From assembly GCA_001800515.1 (NCBI GenBank), contig MGVN01000025.1, positions 1-39,538 of the forward strand: a stretch of 39,538 nucleotides of DNA, given 5' to 3'. The notes beneath the pieces are model-generated. The model had not been told where the DNA came from. It saw only the letters and a list, made by a program, of their open reading frames with translations, and did no database searches. The stretch's first letter is position 1, and every line of letters begins with the position of its first letter. The stretch comes from Elusimicrobia bacterium RIFOXYB2_FULL_49_7 (GTDB lineage Bacteria; Fibrobacterota; OXYB2-FULL-49-7). Shown one piece after another: positions 24,823 through 32,951 of the stretch. Both the position numbers and the translations under genes were made by a program.

Positions 24823-25949
24823 TGCATCACCTCTTCCCGTGTTGTCCGATCCACGTCCAAAATTTCCTCAAGGGTATAGCGTGACAGGGGGCGATGACCC
24901 TTCATCGCTTGTCGGATAATATTCGGAATATCCCGAAAAGTCACCCGTCCCTTCAGAAAGGCCTCCACCGCCACCTCATTGGCCGCATTCATGACGGCCG
25001 GCAGACTACCGCCTTGGCGGCCCGCTTCATACGCAAGACCGATGCAGGGAAATTTTTCCAGATCCGGCGGTGCGAAATCAAGGGACATGGCTCGACCCAA
25101 ATCCAGACGGCGAGTTTGAACAGGGCGTTTCTCCGGATAGGTCAGCGCATACTGGATGGGAATGCGCATATCCGGGGTCCCGAGTTGCGCCAGAATGGAA
25201 CCATCCACAAATTGAACCATGGAATGAACCACCGATTGCGGATGAATCACCACCTCAATGCGATCATATGGAACACCGAAAAGGAAATGGGCTTCTATCA
25301 CCTCAAGCCCTTTGTTCATCATGGTTGCAGAATCTATCGTAATTTTAGTCCCCATCTTCCAGGTGGGGTGATTCAGCGCCTGTTCGACCGTAACATCCGC
25401 CAGCTTGTCAGCGGACCAGGTACGAAACGGCCCTCCGGAAGCGGTCAGAATCACCTTTTCCACCTGCTCGTATGGAACATGGTCCAGGCATTGAAAAATC
25501 GCGGAATGTTCGCTGTCAATGGGGATGATTTCCGCGCCGCTCTTTGCCGCTTCACGGTTGATGAGGTCACCGGCTGCCACCAGGCTTTCCTTATTCGCCA
25601 GCGCAATCCGTTTACCGGTCCGAGCCGCTTCATATGTGGGTCGGATACCCACGGCCCCGACCAGTGCGTTCACCAGAATATCGGCACCATCCGCCGCCAA
25701 AGCCGACAAAGCCGCTTCACCGATTTCCAGTTGCGGCTCGGACAACGTCCACACAGCGGAATCCGTGGGGGCTGACAGGACCACCCGTTTCGGCTGGAAT
25801 TCCCGAGTCTGCTCAAGCAATCGGCCCACCTGGCGTCGCGCGGAAAGTCCGTGAATAGGGAACTGACCTGCCGCTTGACGGATAACCTCAAGAGTATTCT
25901 CACCGATGGATCCGGTGGCCCCCAGCAGGGTGACGGTTTTTGGAATCAT
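24810..25949 (-). CDS. dxr: 1-deoxy-D-xylulose 5-phosphate reductoisomerase
   Basis: Dxr (IspC) converts DXP to MEP in isoprenoid synthesis with NADPH and a divalent metal. The 379-residue protein begins with the NADPH loop LLGATGSIGENTLEVI. It also has the metal/substrate segment PIDSEHSAIFQCL, the flexible-loop motif ASGGPFR and NHPTWKMGTKITIDSATMMNKG, then EVVIHPQSVVHSMV. Length and motifs are complete. It lies in the usual place between cdsA and rseP (three-base gap and 13-base overlap). Products of this pathway feed UppS and the UbiA-family enzyme in the same window. Confidence 0.96.
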   Translation of the reverse strand: MIPKTVTLLGATGSIGENTLEVIRQAAGQFPIHGLSARRQVGRLLEQTREFQPKRVVLSAPTDSAVWTLSEPQLEIGEAALSALAADGADILVNALVGAVGIRPTYEAARTGKRIALANKESLVAAGDLINREAAKSGAEIIPIDSEHSAIFQCLDHVPYEQVEKVILTASGGPFRTWSADKLADVTVEQALNHPTWKMGTKITIDSATMMNKGLEVIEAHFLFGVPYDRIEVVIHPQSVVHSMVQFVDGSILAQLGTPDMRIPIQYALTYPEKRPVQTRRLDLGRAMSLDFAPPDLEKFPCIGLAYEAGRQGGSLPAVMNAANEVAVEAFLKGRVTFRDIPNIIRQAMKGHRPLSRYTLEEILDVDRTTREEVMQWVL

Positions 25950-25952
25950 GCT

Positions 25953-26774
25953 TTATTTCAAGACCAACAAAAGGTAATAATAAATCGGCGCACAAAACAG
26001 CAGCGCATCGATGCGATCCAGTACCCCGCCGTGCCCCGGAAAGAGGCTGGAAGAATCCTTGACCCCGCAGGATCGCTTGAGCAGTGACTCAAAAAGATCC
26101 CCGGCTTGGCCGAAAATTCCGATAGCCAGGCCGACAACAAGAGCCCCGGAGAGCGAGGGAAAATGGGGTTCAAAAAAGGAACGGCCAATCAACACACCAA
26201 TCATCGAACCCATAATGGATCCGATGAGTCCTTCCACAGTCTTTTTAGGGGAAAGACGGGGATGAAGCGGATGTTTGCCAAAAGCTTTGCCCACAAAGAA
26301 AGCCAGGGAATCGCTGCCCCAGACGGCCAAAAGCAGGGTGAGCAGCCCTAATCGGACCATCTGCGGGTGGGCCGGATGTTCGGTAATGGAAATAAGAAAA
26401 GAGCCGAGAAAACCGATATAAAAGATGCCGAGAAACGTGCCCCCCGCCCGTGAAAGCACATTTTCAATATCCGCCTCCGCCACTTCGCGCACCACCAAAA
26501 GAAAAAGAGCCGCCCATAACACCGGAAAAAGCCACCCTTCCACATTAGCAAAGACCACGCTGTTCCGGAAACAAAACACGGTTATTCCCATGAGCAAAGC
26601 GGGTAAAAAAACCGGCGTCCCTTTCCGACGAGTCATGAAATAAAATTCAATGCCGCCGACCAACAGAAAAAGGGTACAAAAACCACGGGTTATCTGTCCT
26701 CCGGCCATCACCGCAAAAATGGACACCGGAATCGCCACAACCGCAAATAGAATACGCCAAAAGAGTTCGCTCAT
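25953..26774 (-). CDS. cdsA: Phosphatidate cytidylyltransferase
   Basis: CdsA makes CDP-diacylglycerol from phosphatidate and CTP for phospholipid synthesis in the inner membrane. The 273-residue protein has about seven or eight hydrophobic helices, LSPKKTVEGLIGSIMGS (family SPKKTxEG) and the C-terminal signature FPGHGGVLDRIDALLF (family GHGGxxDRxDS, with Ala replacing the last Ser). DSLAFFVGKAFGKHPL is the other conserved block. It overlaps uppS by four bases and precedes dxr by three, the common frr-uppS-cdsA-dxr-rseP order. Confidence 0.95.
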   Translation of the reverse strand: MSELFWRILFAVVAIPVSIFAVMAGGQITRGFCTLFLLVGGIEFYFMTRRKGTPVFLPALLMGITVFCFRNSVVFANVEGWLFPVLWAALFLLVVREVAEADIENVLSRAGGTFLGIFYIGFLGSFLISITEHPAHPQMVRLGLLTLLLAVWGSDSLAFFVGKAFGKHPLHPRLSPKKTVEGLIGSIMGSMIGVLIGRSFFEPHFPSLSGALVVGLAIGIFGQAGDLFESLLKRSCGVKDSSSLFPGHGGVLDRIDALLFCAPIYYYLLLVLK

Positions 26775-27511
26775 TGGCCGGTTTCCTTGACCTTACCAAA
26801 ACGGCGTTCACGATTCTGAAAAGAGAGAATAGCCGCCTCCAGGTCTTTTTTCTTAAAATCGGGCCATAACACATCCGTCACATATAATTCAGTATAAGCA
26901 ATCTGCCACAGAAGGAAATTGGAGACCCGCATATCCCCTCCGGTACGAATCATGAGGTCCGGATCCGGCAATTGTCGCGTGTAGAGATAATCGGCGAATC
27001 GTTCTTCGGTCAGTTCTTTTTCCGTCAATTTTCCAACAGCCAAATCCTTGGCCGCCAGACGGACGGCATTGACAATCTCCTTACGCCCGGAATAGGAAAT
27101 GGCCAGGTTCAGGAGCAAACCGGTATTATTCTTGGTTTCTTCGATACCCCATAGAAGGGTTTCCCGGGTCTTGTCCGGCAGTAAAGAAAGATCCCCGATG
27201 GCATTCAACCGGACATTGTTTTTGTTGAGATCCCGTATCTCCTTCTTGACCATTTCAATCAGCAACCGCATCAGTGCCGTGACTTCAAGCGAAGGACGAC
27301 GCCAGTTTTCCCAGGAAAAGACATAGATGGTCAACACCTTGATGCCAAGCTCCCCACAGGCTCGTACTACCCGACGAGTGGCATCCGTACCTGCACGGTG
27401 GCCAAAGGAACGCAAGCGTCCCCGCTTCTTTGCCCAACGGCCGTTCCCATCCATGATAATGGCGATATGGACCGGCAGCCGCGCAGGATCAATCGTTTGA
27501 TTCGGTCCCAT
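26771..27511 (-). CDS. uppS: Isoprenyl transferase (undecaprenyl diphosphate synthase)
   Basis: UppS is a cis-prenyltransferase making the C55 lipid carrier for peptidoglycan and surface polysaccharide. The 246-residue protein contains IAIIMDGNGRWAKKRG with the catalytic Asp, GHRAGTDATRRVV, TIYVFSWENWRRP and the C-terminal DLMIRTGGDMRVSNFLLWQIAYTEL block (cited in part). All are family-typical. The ATG shares one base with the frr stop (TGATG), so translation is probably coupled. Its product would serve the GT4 fusion protein at 6185. Confidence 0.96.
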   Translation of the reverse strand: MGPNQTIDPARLPVHIAIIMDGNGRWAKKRGRLRSFGHRAGTDATRRVVRACGELGIKVLTIYVFSWENWRRPSLEVTALMRLLIEMVKKEIRDLNKNNVRLNAIGDLSLLPDKTRETLLWGIEETKNNTGLLLNLAISYSGRKEIVNAVRLAAKDLAVGKLTEKELTEERFADYLYTRQLPDPDLMIRTGGDMRVSNFLLWQIAYTELYVTDVLWPDFKKKDLEAAILSFQNRERRFGKVKETGQ

Positions 27512-28068
27512 CAGATGGAGAGTATCTCTTTTTCCTTCTTACCAAGGATATCGTCGATTTGGGCCACAAAAGAATCGGTCAGTTTTTGAATTCGTTCCTG
27601 AAAACGCTTGCTTTCATCCTCCGTGCATTGCTTGTCTTTTTCCGCTTTCTTAATCGCCTCATTACCGTCACGCCGCACATTACGAATCGCCACTTTGCCA
27701 TCTTCACCTATTTTTTTGCAGGCCTTAACAATCTCCTTGCGACGCTCTTCCGACAATTCCGGAATAGGTAGCCTGATAATGCCGCCCATATTTTGCGGCG
27801 TTAGCCCGAGATTGGCCTCCAGCACCGCTTTTTCGATAAGCCCGGACAAGGATTTGTCCCAGGGGTTGATGACAATCATCCGGGGTTCCGGAACCGAAAT
27901 ATTCGCCGTTTGCTGAAGCGGTGTTGGGGTACCGTAATAATTGATTCGGATGCCGTCAAGAATAGCGGGATTAGCCCGACCGGTGCGTTGTTTGCCGAAA
28001 TCATCCTTAACGGAATCCAGGGTCTTTTTCATCCTGGCTTCACAATCTTTGATTATCTGTTCAGACAT
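27511..28068 (-). CDS. frr: Ribosome recycling factor
   Basis: RRF splits post-termination ribosomes together with EF-G. From the ATG at 28068 the protein has 185 residues, the family length. It reads MSEQIIKDCEARMKKTL, GRANPAILDGIRINYYGTPTPLQQ, then ARMIVINPWDKS-like PRMIVINPWDKSL and IRLPIPELSEERRKEIVK. A strong AAGGAGG lies five bases before the start. An in-frame extension to 28134 runs through the proposed promoter and is rejected. It is the first gene of the long operon that ends at prmC. The frequent upstream neighbour pyrH is not seen. Confidence 0.97.
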   Translation of the reverse strand: MSEQIIKDCEARMKKTLDSVKDDFGKQRTGRANPAILDGIRINYYGTPTPLQQTANISVPEPRMIVINPWDKSLSGLIEKAVLEANLGLTPQNMGGIIRLPIPELSEERRKEIVKACKKIGEDGKVAIRNVRRDGNEAIKKAEKDKQCTEDESKRFQERIQKLTDSFVAQIDDILGKKEKEILSI

Positions 28069-28104
28069 GAAAGCCTCCTTTATTTTCCATGGATTGGAAA
28101 GGAA

Positions 28105-28134
28105 AAGATAAATTGTGGTGTCAGAAACAGTCAA
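28105..28134 (-). promoter_or_regulatory. Candidate sigma70-type promoter for the frr-prmC operon
   Basis: On the minus strand TTGACT (28134-28129) and TATCTT (28110-28105) are separated by 18 bases. Transcription would start near 28098, about 30 bases upstream of the frr ATG and before its AAGGAGG site. It would drive eight genes. Confidence 0.45.
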
Positions 28135-28198
28135 TCATGGAGGCGCTGGCGGCCATAAAAACGTTTTATATAAGACTAACTCGACGAATCTGCTATTA

Positions 28199-28405
28199 TT
28201 AATTCATCATGACGGCAAAAAGCAAGCCGCCTAAAATACTCCCAATAACGGTTCCGATAATCATACCGGTTTTTCTATCTTCATCCACGTCCTTGCGATA
28301 TTCAACGACCACATCCTGGAAGTCAGGATCACGGACCGCTATCCCGAGCTGAGTCGAATCCGTTATTTTGAGATGGAAACCGCAATGGGAATCCAGATAA
28401 CCCAT
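28199..28405 (-). CDS. Second-frame C-terminal membrane segment; possible -1 frameshift extension of the upstream gene
   Basis: This frame overlaps the end of the hypothetical gene above (28363-28887) by 43 bases. Its only ATG, at 28405, has no Shine-Dalgarno, and its first residues are merely the other frame of that gene. From 28366 onward it reads like real protein: ITDSTQLGIAVRDPDFQDVV, a charged stretch EYRKDVDEDRK, then a glycine-zipper helix MIIGTVIGSILGGLLFAVM. A -1 slip at AAAA (28369-28366), directly before the TAA, joins the frames and would give about 229 residues. Alternatives are an indel in this strain or assembly, or an independent small membrane protein. Confidence 0.4.
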   Translation of the reverse strand: MGYLDSHCGFHLKITDSTQLGIAVRDPDFQDVVVEYRKDVDEDRKTGMIIGTVIGSILGGLLFAVMMN

Positions 28406-28887
28406 CCCAGACAGGACATTCCAAGTGTCGTCATAATGTTTTTCGACTTGGCTTTGCTGGTATACGCCTCAGTATAACATTCCAAACTCGGCACCTGCAC
28501 AGGATCGGGCACCACCTCTGGCTTCGGCTTCGGAATGGCCGATATAAGCGTTGAGGCACCGATACCAAGCAACCCAAAGAGAAACCCGCTTGCAATCCCA
28601 AACACTCCCCATCCCACAGTGGAATGCTTCCCAGCAGCATCTCCCCGACCTGCAATCTCCGACATCACACAAGCGTTATAAGCCACCTGCTCTGATTCAA
28701 CCTTGCTGATAACGGGAGCCGCAACAACAGGCGCATTGGAGGAATCCAAAGGCGCCACACTGCTTTCAGAAACAATATTCGTGACAGATTCAACAGACAC
28801 AGCAGAAGAATCTTGGCCATTACTTTCTGCGAACAACAGGGAACTGTATGATAAAATCAAAAGCAGTGCAACAACTTTTTTAACCAT
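28363..28887 (-). CDS. Exported or membrane protein of unknown function with repeated Cys-polar-hydrophobic units
   Basis: I do not recognise this 174-residue protein. MVKKVVALLLILSYSSLLFA is a clear signal peptide. A Ser/Val/Ala-rich linker (about 22-65) follows, then unit one (YNACVMSEIAGRG, then GWGVFGIASGFLFGLLGIG), a Pro-rich link (PKPKPEVVPDPVQVP) and unit two (ECYTEAYTSKAKSKN, then a hydrophobic stretch to the end). The Cys plus polar, Lys-rich segment followed by a hydrophobic helix is repeated; the next frame downstream holds a third similar unit. AAGGAGG lies ten bases before the ATG and four before an in-frame GTG at 28893, so either may be used. A secreted beta-helix protein and an oxidoreductase lie upstream. 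Confidence 0.65.
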   Translation of the reverse strand: MVKKVVALLLILSYSSLLFAESNGQDSSAVSVESVTNIVSESSVAPLDSSNAPVVAAPVISKVESEQVAYNACVMSEIAGRGDAAGKHSTVGWGVFGIASGFLFGLLGIGASTLISAIPKPKPEVVPDPVQVPSLECYTEAYTSKAKSKNIMTTLGMSCLGWVIWIPIAVSISK

Positions 28888-28921
28888 TTTCACAAGGCCT
28901 CCTTGATAAGTTTTTTTAATA

Positions 28922-28951
28922 ATAATAAACAAATAGCTTTACGATTTGCAA
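28922..28951 (-). promoter_or_regulatory. Candidate sigma70-type promoter for the exported hypothetical protein
   Basis: On the minus strand TTGCAA (28951-28946) and TATTAT (28927-28922) are separated by 18 bases in an AT-rich stretch. Transcription would start near 28915, leaving a short leader with the AAGGAGG site. The rest of the 194-base gap up to 29081 shows no other feature. Confidence 0.4.
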
Positions 28952-29081
28952 GCCACGATTTATTGTCGAACAGACTTGTTTGACCTAACGATTAATAACA
29001 TTATCCCTGTAAAATAAAACAAGTTTGCGGCAGCCAGGAAAATCGACAGCCACAAATCGACGCAAAAGATCCGGGGTTTTC

Positions 29082-30101
29082 CTATTCGACAGGATCGACC
29101 GGCGGGGTCTTAAAATCCTTCAGCATACCATTGAAGCCCTGATTGAAAGCTGCAGCAAGACGCATAGACTTGATGGAATCATTCACATCGGGAAAAGGCG
29201 CCTGCTTGTTTCTCACACAATCCAAAAAATAGAGGTGCTCGTCAACAATTCCGTTAAAATGGGCCGGGGTTCTTTCCGCTTCAGGCCGGTCACGCAACAA
29301 ATCCACATCCCGCACTAACTTCTTGCCTTCATAAATCTTAAGCCACTTCGGACAATCAAGCCCTCCGGGACTGGTCAATTCCAATTCCACACTCCCGTTT
29401 TCCGTAAATAAGACGTAGCGCTCACTGAGATGACCGGCTCGGGCATTCGAATTAAACACGCCTGAAATCCCGGACTTAAACATAAACAGAGCCGAATAGG
29501 AAATGGGCTGCTTGTCAAAATATTCCGTTTTACTCGAAACGCTCCGAAGGGTCTCCACATCGCCGCAGAGATACCGCATGGCATCGATACCGTGAATGCC
29601 GGACCCCATAAACCCTGTTGGTGCTTTGGTATCATGACGATACCAATCGACCTGAATATGCGACAAACCGCCTTTTTCCTGCACATACCGTTTGGCCTCA
29701 TTCAGAATCCGGATATGACGGCGGTTATAAGCCACAAAATGGGGCGTACCATATTTATTATAAGCGTCCTGAATACGTTTCAATTCTTCAAAACTGTTGC
29801 AAATGGGTTTCTCCAGAAAAGCGGGAATGCCTCGTTCGATGGCCTTAATTGCCATTTGACCCGTGACCGACGGGGGCGTCGTGACATAGAGCATATCAAT
29901 CGGCTCTTTCTCCAGCATTTCGTCCGCATCCAAATAGGTGCGATCATAGCCCCACTTTGCGACCGTCTCCCGCGCCTGCTGCTCGTCGCAACAGCAAAAC
30001 ACCATACATTTGAAATTATCACGTATCAACTCAAGCGCAGGCGCATGTACCCAATTAAAAAAACGGCCGCCGCCGATGATGCCGATCCTTAAATCTTTCA
30101 C
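29082..30101 (-). CDS. Gfo/Idh/MocA-family oxidoreductase
   Basis: A 339-residue NAD(P)-dependent oxidoreductase, not closely like the one at 18071 (shorter, different motifs). The Rossmann loop is RIGIIGGGRFFNWVH, the cofactor/substrate Lys is in FLEKPICNS and the C-terminal domain has GSGIHGIDAMRYLCGDVE with the conserved His-Asp. GGAG six bases upstream selects a GTG start at 30101; an in-frame TTG at 30113 lies inside that binding site. It begins 29 bases after the secreted beta-helix gene on the same strand, suggesting that both serve breakdown of one polysaccharide. The substrate is unknown. Confidence 0.85.
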   Translation of the reverse strand: MKDLRIGIIGGGRFFNWVHAPALELIRDNFKCMVFCCCDEQQARETVAKWGYDRTYLDADEMLEKEPIDMLYVTTPPSVTGQMAIKAIERGIPAFLEKPICNSFEELKRIQDAYNKYGTPHFVAYNRRHIRILNEAKRYVQEKGGLSHIQVDWYRHDTKAPTGFMGSGIHGIDAMRYLCGDVETLRSVSSKTEYFDKQPISYSALFMFKSGISGVFNSNARAGHLSERYVLFTENGSVELELTSPGGLDCPKWLKIYEGKKLVRDVDLLRDRPEAERTPAHFNGIVDEHLYFLDCVRNKQAPFPDVNDSIKSMRLAAAFNQGFNGMLKDFKTPPVDPVE

Positions 30102-30130
30102 GATTCGCTCCAATTAGAATTTATATCAAG

Positions 30131-31750
30131 TCATCGAATTAGCTGGAATTGGCGATAAACGACATCTCGACCAAAGCTCACCCGAAAAAAATACACCCCA
30201 GATGCCATAACCTCGCGATGATGATTACGACCATCCCAATGGACAGAGTGGCGACCTTGGGTCATGGGCCCGTAATAGAGCGAACGGACGTAGCGTCCAT
30301 TAATATCACGGATTAAAACATCAACTAACGGTTGGTTGGCCATTAGGTCAAAAACCAATTCGGTTGATGGATTAGCCGGGTTCGGACAAATCGCCATTTG
30401 GGCTACTGCCGAATTCTCCGCAAACTCCGGGGTCTCTTGAACGGAAAGCTCGGTACCATCATAAAGTTCCGCAGCGCCGATGATCGGCGGATTGCCTCGG
30501 ACTTTGCCGTACATGTCATAAAATTCCGTAGTCGGCAATCCATAAAAGGCAGGCCAATCGAGATGCGCTATGAGAGACCTGCCAGTGCCGACTCGCACGG
30601 CAGAGTCAGGTTTGATACGATAATCATTGAATCGGCCCGCTGCAGGAGGTTGAGACAGCAAGAATTTTTGAAAAATCGTCGTATCGGTGGCGGCAAGAAC
30701 CTTATTATTGGAAAGTGTCCCATAAGATTGCGTCAGCGTTCCGCAACCTATCATTAGGTTGTTATAAAACTGAAACCCAACAGGAATACCTTGATGGGTT
30801 TCAACCGAAAGAGGATGCGTGCAATTAACAAGGGTGTTATTGTAAGCTTCGCAATTAAGAGAGGTCGTGGTATGAATACCGGCCGGGGCACCAATGACCA
30901 CATTGTTTCGAATAATGGAATTGACGGTTTCATAGGTTTCGCTGGGTAAACCCAAACACAAATCAAGATCATGGCGATACGTACTGCCACCCCAGGTTCC
31001 ACCGCCAAAACTCAATGCACCAATCGGGTGACCGCCGAACTGAACATTGTTTTCAAAAATGGTATAGGCTAATCCGCCTTTTGAAAAGTTGGTATAATTA
31101 TTGGAACCGGAAGAGGTCAATCCGTACAATAAACAGTTGCGCATTGTTAAGAAATCAGCTCCGTCATTATTGATAAAGCCGGCACACCCTAAAATCACAA
31201 CGCAGTTTTCAAAAAGCATATAGTCAGGCCAATACACCTCATCCCATGTCGGAAACAACTCCTGATCCACTGCGGAATAATCTATCTTGAAAGCTTTGTC
31301 CGTGGCACCGGAAAAGCAACACCCGCGCCAAGTGTTATAGCCTTTAGCGCCGGGAGGAATGTGAAAATTATGCGGAGAAGCCAGGTTCGCCTGGAAAAAG
31401 ATATCCTCAAAAATCCAATGCTTTCCTTTAAACCGGACACCTTCATCCGAGTTGCTGGTATTGAATATCACCCCATAAGCATCGGGATGATTCCATAGGC
31501 CGGCAGCAGACGAGTCAATTTTTCGGATAACCGGATTCAATGCTTTTACAACAATGGGTGAATCAAGGGTTCCATCTCGATTCGGGAGCTGGGAAATACC
31601 CCAGGTTTTATCCGCCAATAAAATAGTATCTCCCGGCAAAGCAGCATTGATCGCATTGGAGGCCTGCATCGGATAATCACAAATGAAGGTACGTGCAAAC
31701 CCCGTTAGTGTCAATAGAAACACCGCAACGACAAGCAACTCTTTTTTCAT
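30131..31750 (-). CDS. Secreted right-handed beta-helix protein with C-terminal FlgD/type IX-like sorting domain
   Basis: A 539-residue exported protein. MKKELLVVAVFLLTLTGFA is a signal peptide; residues about 25-410 form a parallel beta-helix pattern, opening with AINAALPGDTILLADKTWG (the PGDTI entry common in PL6, chondroitinase-B and related lyases) and many Asn-rich turns (FENNVQFGG, IIRNNVVIG, AYNNTLVN). The last 85 residues read CPNPANPSTELVFDL, IRDINGRYVRSLYYG and ASGVYFFRVSFG. That is the immunoglobulin-like FlgD/Por-secretion tail used for export and surface attachment in the Bacteroidetes and Fibrobacteres group. Lyase activity is plausible but no catalytic residues can be assigned. 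ATG at 31750 is chosen over an in-frame start at 31819. Confidence 0.82.
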   Translation of the reverse strand: MKKELLVVAVFLLTLTGFARTFICDYPMQASNAINAALPGDTILLADKTWGISQLPNRDGTLDSPIVVKALNPVIRKIDSSAAGLWNHPDAYGVIFNTSNSDEGVRFKGKHWIFEDIFFQANLASPHNFHIPPGAKGYNTWRGCCFSGATDKAFKIDYSAVDQELFPTWDEVYWPDYMLFENCVVILGCAGFINNDGADFLTMRNCLLYGLTSSGSNNYTNFSKGGLAYTIFENNVQFGGHPIGALSFGGGTWGGSTYRHDLDLCLGLPSETYETVNSIIRNNVVIGAPAGIHTTTSLNCEAYNNTLVNCTHPLSVETHQGIPVGFQFYNNLMIGCGTLTQSYGTLSNNKVLAATDTTIFQKFLLSQPPAAGRFNDYRIKPDSAVRVGTGRSLIAHLDWPAFYGLPTTEFYDMYGKVRGNPPIIGAAELYDGTELSVQETPEFAENSAVAQMAICPNPANPSTELVFDLMANQPLVDVLIRDINGRYVRSLYYGPMTQGRHSVHWDGRNHHREVMASGVYFFRVSFGRDVVYRQFQLIR

Positions 31751-31879
31751 AGACCACCCCATTTTTTGATGATATTTCCCGGTTAAGATAATATAAATAA
31801 TTATTCTCAGGCGCATCATTGTTCTAACATTCTAAACCTATTCTGGTCAATTCCTTGAAAATAATTTATCTTATTCTCT

Positions 31880-32944
31880 ATGCAAGTCAACGGCAAACAT
31901 TACCGGGCGGTCTGGATGAAGGACAAAACCGTCTTCATGATAGACCAGCGAAACCTTCCCCACGCCTTCGATATTCTGGAATGTAAAAACCACCTCGATA
32001 CCGCAGAAGCCATCCGAAACATGACGGTGCGCGGCGCCGGCTCCATCGGCGCGGCCGCGGGCTTCGGAGCCGCACAAGTGGTGCTTGAAGCCACCGCCCA
32101 AAACTTCGACCGCTACCTGGAAGAGGGCTTTGCACGGCTCCGAGCCACGCGGCCCACGGCGCAGGACCTTTTCTACGCCATCGATCGCATCGACAGCGCC
32201 GTCTCGCGCACCGAGGATATGGATTTCGCCAAAGCCGTTGCAATAAAGACCGCTGCCGCCATTTCAGACGATTATGCTAAAGACGGCGAAGCCATCGGCA
32301 AAGTAGGCAACCGTCTCCTCATGGATGGCAGTCGCCTTCTAACCCACTGCAATGCAGGTTGGCTGGCCCTTCAAGACTGGGGCTCCGCTTTGGCTCCCGT
32401 CTATTATGCCAAACGGGAGGGCAAAAAGGTTTTCGTCTACGCGGATGAGACCCGGCCGAGGCTTCAGGGCATGCGGCTCACTGCTTGGGAATTAGGCCAG
32501 GAAGGCATTGATTTCGCCATTATTCCGGATAATGCAGCCGGTTATTATATGCAAAAGAGAAGGGTGGATCTGGTCATCACCGGGGCGGACAGGATCGCCC
32601 GAAACGGCGATGCGGCCAATAAAATCGGCACCTATGAGAAAGCGGTCCTGGCCCGCGAAAACAACATACCCTTCTACATTGCGGCCCCGCTCTCGACCTT
32701 CGACCTGAACTGCCATACCGGCGACCTGATTCCCATTGAGGAACGGAGCGATGAGGAGGTGCTCTTTGCTGAAGGCCCAAATGACCAAGGAAAAAACACA
32801 CGCATCCGGTTAGCCCCTCTCCATTCCAAAGCATTGAATCCGGCATTTGATGTCACCCCTGCCCGATACATTACCGGTTTCATCACTCCGCTCGGAATCA
32901 TCCGGCCGGACGAGATTCTCGGTCTGGAAACCCTTCATACTTAG
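31880..32944 (+). CDS. mtnA: S-methyl-5-thioribose-1-phosphate isomerase
   Basis: MtnA isomerises 5-methylthioribose 1-phosphate to the ribulose form in methionine salvage. The 354-residue protein fits the MtnA/eIF2B-alpha family: NMTVRGAGSIGAAAGFGAAQ (family VRGAPAIG), LTHCNAGWLAL, VYADETRPRLQGMRLTAWEL, the catalytic Asp in VITGADRIARNGDAANKIGTY and FYIAAPLSTFDL. The end reads ARYITGFITPLGIIRPDEI. The GAGSIG variant and longer middle loops make a related isomerase possible (for example a ribose-1,5-bisphosphate or deoxyribose isomerase). No other salvage genes are visible. selD follows seven bases after the stop. Confidence 0.87.
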   Translation: MQVNGKHYRAVWMKDKTVFMIDQRNLPHAFDILECKNHLDTAEAIRNMTVRGAGSIGAAAGFGAAQVVLEATAQNFDRYLEEGFARLRATRPTAQDLFYAIDRIDSAVSRTEDMDFAKAVAIKTAAAISDDYAKDGEAIGKVGNRLLMDGSRLLTHCNAGWLALQDWGSALAPVYYAKREGKKVFVYADETRPRLQGMRLTAWELGQEGIDFAIIPDNAAGYYMQKRRVDLVITGADRIARNGDAANKIGTYEKAVLARENNIPFYIAAPLSTFDLNCHTGDLIPIEERSDEEVLFAEGPNDQGKNTRIRLAPLHSKALNPAFDVTPARYITGFITPLGIIRPDEILGLETLHT

Positions 32945-32951
32945 GACAACC

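Noticed and set aside
24894..25775. 293-residue plus-strand frame opposite dxr
   Set aside because: It is a shadow of the strongly conserved dxr gene, His/Arg-rich and without recognisable domains.
28141..28170. Possible terminator between the exported hypothetical gene and frr
   Set aside because: ATAAAA-ACG-TTTTAT is a short AT-only palindrome and the nearby GC-rich part pairs poorly; no convincing stem with a T-run.
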